Of a stretch of DNA of 21,489 bases, positions 20,360 to 21,489 are shown piece by piece. Position numbers and translations under genes: made by a program. The stretch covers positions 1 through 21,489 of the forward strand of contig CAYHIW010000012.1 in the NCBI GenBank assembly GCA_964356745.1, read 5' to 3'. This DNA is from CAYHIW01 sp964356745 (GTDB taxonomy: Bacteria > Patescibacteriota > Microgenomatia > UBA1406 > GWC2-37-13). The notes beneath the pieces are model-generated. The model was not told where the DNA came from. It was given only the letters and a program-made list of their open reading frames with translations, and made no database searches. How positions within the stretch are numbered: position 1 is the first letter of the stretch; every line of letters begins with the position of its first letter.

Positions 20360-21489
20360 GATTATTAAAAATCTTTACAACTCCAAAGACTCCGTCAAAT
20401 CCAGGGTCAACGTAGACTTCTCTGTTTCTGACAATTTCAATGGCGTTTCGTAAGTTTACTCCTCCAAACTTCTGAATGTCATCAAGCGACTTTTTGAGAA
20501 GAATATCAAACTCTGTACCAAATAACGAAGTAAGTTCAAGATATCGTGCAAGAGATTTGGTTGGTGAATGATTCATAATCTCCATGACTATTTCTTGAAG
20601 GGGGATAAGAGAGACAAACGGAACACGTTTCTTCTCTGTATCGTATACAAACGAAACACCGTTCTTATTTTTTAAAATCACCGTATCTTTTTCATGAGTG
20701 AGTGTTTTGTATGCAAGATCAATCACTCTGTTTTCTACACCAATGGTCAGCTTTTTTTTGCAGACCGGGCAGATTTCACCTTTTGCTTTGACATCTTGTG
20801 GCGAGTATTTAACACCACACACACGATGACCATTCCAGTGATATTTTCCCTCCTCAGGAAAAAATTCAATCGTATACCCAATCTTTAATTTTCCCTTCGG
20901 GTCTTTTTTTATCGCACCCACAATATCATCATACGAAAAATTTGAAATTTGGATTTTGAAATTTGAAATTTCGTTTTTGTTGGAAACAAAAACGGTGGCT
21001 TCTCGTCCAAGTTTTGGACCTGAGTGGGCATCTGAAAATGAAAGAATGGAACGTGACTCGAGCTCCTTAATCTGCCAGTTCATAAGAGGATCAGAAGACA
21101 GTCCCGTTTCAATGGCGTGGATATGCTTTGCCATATCACCAAAGCACTCGTCTATTGAGTCAAATCCAGACATAGATCCGTACAGTGAGAACCATGGAGT
21201 CCAGACGTGTGCCGGAATAATAAGCGCTTTTTCATCGATCGTAAATACCAACTCGGCAAGGTTGCGTGCCGAGATTCCAATAATTGGTCTGCCGTCTGAT
21301 GAAAGATTTGCGCCCCTGCTTTTTAACTCTTTTATTATTTTTTCGCACGTTTGAATTGATGGAGAGAAGATAAGATTGTGGATTCGGTGACCTTTACCGT
21401 TCTGCGAATAGATACTTGAAATTTCAGAGGACAAAAGAAATCGTACATCTTGAGTATTGTCTTCAGGTTTTTTAAGCGCAAAGATACCG
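20304..21489 (-). CDS. Endonuclease Q (PHP-domain DNA repair nuclease), 5' end outside the window
   Basis: This is a PHP-family nuclease that cuts DNA 5' to deaminated or damaged bases (uracil, hypoxanthine, abasic sites); it was first described in Thermococcales and is also found in some bacteria. About 395 residues are visible. Family motifs include SSEISSIYS, RIHNLIFSP, IIPAHVWTPWFSLYGS, the metal-site ILSFSDAHSGPKLGREATVF, and a zinc-binding CGVKYSP...CPVCKKKL. TTG 21434 is not the real start: the frame stays open to the window edge and reads GIFALKKPEDNTQDVRFLL before it, as expected for this protein, so the N-terminal PHP motifs lie beyond 21489. An insertion encoded by an AATTTGAA repeat lies after the SDAH motif. 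The 3' end overlaps the O-antigen ligase-like start by 56 nt. Confidence 0.9.
   Translation of the reverse strand, partial: GIFALKKPEDNTQDVRFLLSSEISSIYSQNGKGHRIHNLIFSPSIQTCEKIIKELKSRGANLSSDGRPIIGISARNLAELVFTIDEKALIIPAHVWTPWFSLYGSMSGFDSIDECFGDMAKHIHAIETGLSSDPLMNWQIKELESRSILSFSDAHSGPKLGREATVFVSNKNEISNFKIQISNFSYDDIVGAIKKDPKGKLKIGYTIEFFPEEGKYHWNGHRVCGVKYSPQDVKAKGEICPVCKKKLTIGVENRVIDLAYKTLTHEKDTVILKNKNGVSFVYDTEKKRVPFVSLIPLQEIVMEIMNHSPTKSLARYLELTSLFGTEFDILLKKSLDDIQKFGGVNLRNAIEIVRNREVYVDPGFDGVFGVVKIFNNHEKTEKTKGETLEQTKLF
20941..20972. repeat. AT-rich repeat inserted in the endonuclease Q gene
   Basis: Copies of TTTGAAATT / ATTTTGAA, partly palindromic, encode EISNFKIQISNF in the minus frame. This lies between the conserved GREATVF and SYDDIVGAI segments, where homologues are expected to be shorter. 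The reading frame is preserved. Confidence 0.55.

Noticed and set aside
20956..21354. 132-residue open frame antisense to endonuclease Q
   Set aside because: It mirrors conserved coding sequence of the opposite strand and has no signals of its own.
21432..21434. TTG as start of the endonuclease Q gene
   Set aside because: The frame is open to the window end and the upstream residues (KKPEDNTQDVRFLL) fit the family, so the TTG codes for an internal Leu and the gene is cut by the window edge.

Overview
The window looks like a piece of a small-genome Candidate Phyla Radiation bacterium (Patescibacteria), most plausibly of the Microgenomates type. This is inferred, not proven. The DNA is AT-rich and very tightly packed. 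Every convergent gene pair overlaps at its 3' ends. The genes are typical of the group: a SpoIID protein with a coiled coil, a DUF5667 protein, a class II ribonucleotide reductase with its own NrdR, endonuclease Q, an HU protein and a Wzy-type membrane protein. TGA is used as a stop codon in several genes, so the recoded Gracilibacteria and Absconditabacteria are unlikely. No rRNA, tRNA, CRISPR array, transposase or phage gene was seen.

Layout. 1-3025: a secreted SpoIID protein (+), a membrane acyltransferase (-) and thioredoxin (+). 3022-9761 (-): a block centred on deoxynucleotide synthesis and vitamin B12, in transcription order nrdR, nrdJ (B12-dependent ribonucleotide reductase), a PduO-type cobalamin adenosyltransferase and a divergent PurF-like amidotransferase. 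Then comes a cobalamin riboswitch, followed by a 396-residue protein of unknown function ending in a zinc ribbon and a 133-residue unknown protein. 9990-11675 (+): comF and an AI-2E/PerM-family membrane protein. 11812-15092: an FAD oxidoreductase (+), phosphoglucose/phosphomannose isomerase (-) and a UbiA-type prenyltransferase resembling decaprenyl-phosphate phosphoribosyltransferase (+), probably linked to cell-surface sugars. 15220-18527 (+): recA, rny and HU. 18611-21489: a DUF5667 protein (+), then an O-antigen ligase-like protein and a 5'-truncated endonuclease Q (both -).

The most interesting part is the B12 block. Ribonucleotide reductase, its repressor, a NrdR-box-like site at the promoter and the enzyme that makes adenosylcobalamin form one probable operon. 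Immediately downstream, an aptamer with the cobalamin riboswitch core (a B12-box-like segment and a 9-bp closing helix) precedes an unrecognised protein. Its cysteine-rich C-terminus resembles the tail of NrdJ. This suggests an undescribed cobalamin-responsive function tied to dNTP supply.

A second theme is gene expression. Eight transcription-unit leaders (spoIID-like, acyltransferase, trxA, nrdR, AI-2E, pgi/pmi, ubiA, recA) have a -10 box only 7-12 nt before the start codon, so their mRNAs are probably leaderless or nearly so. The HU gene, the DUF5667 gene and the riboswitch-controlled gene instead carry clear Shine-Dalgarno sequences. Short AT-rich or palindromic repeats occur between genes and inside two coding regions.
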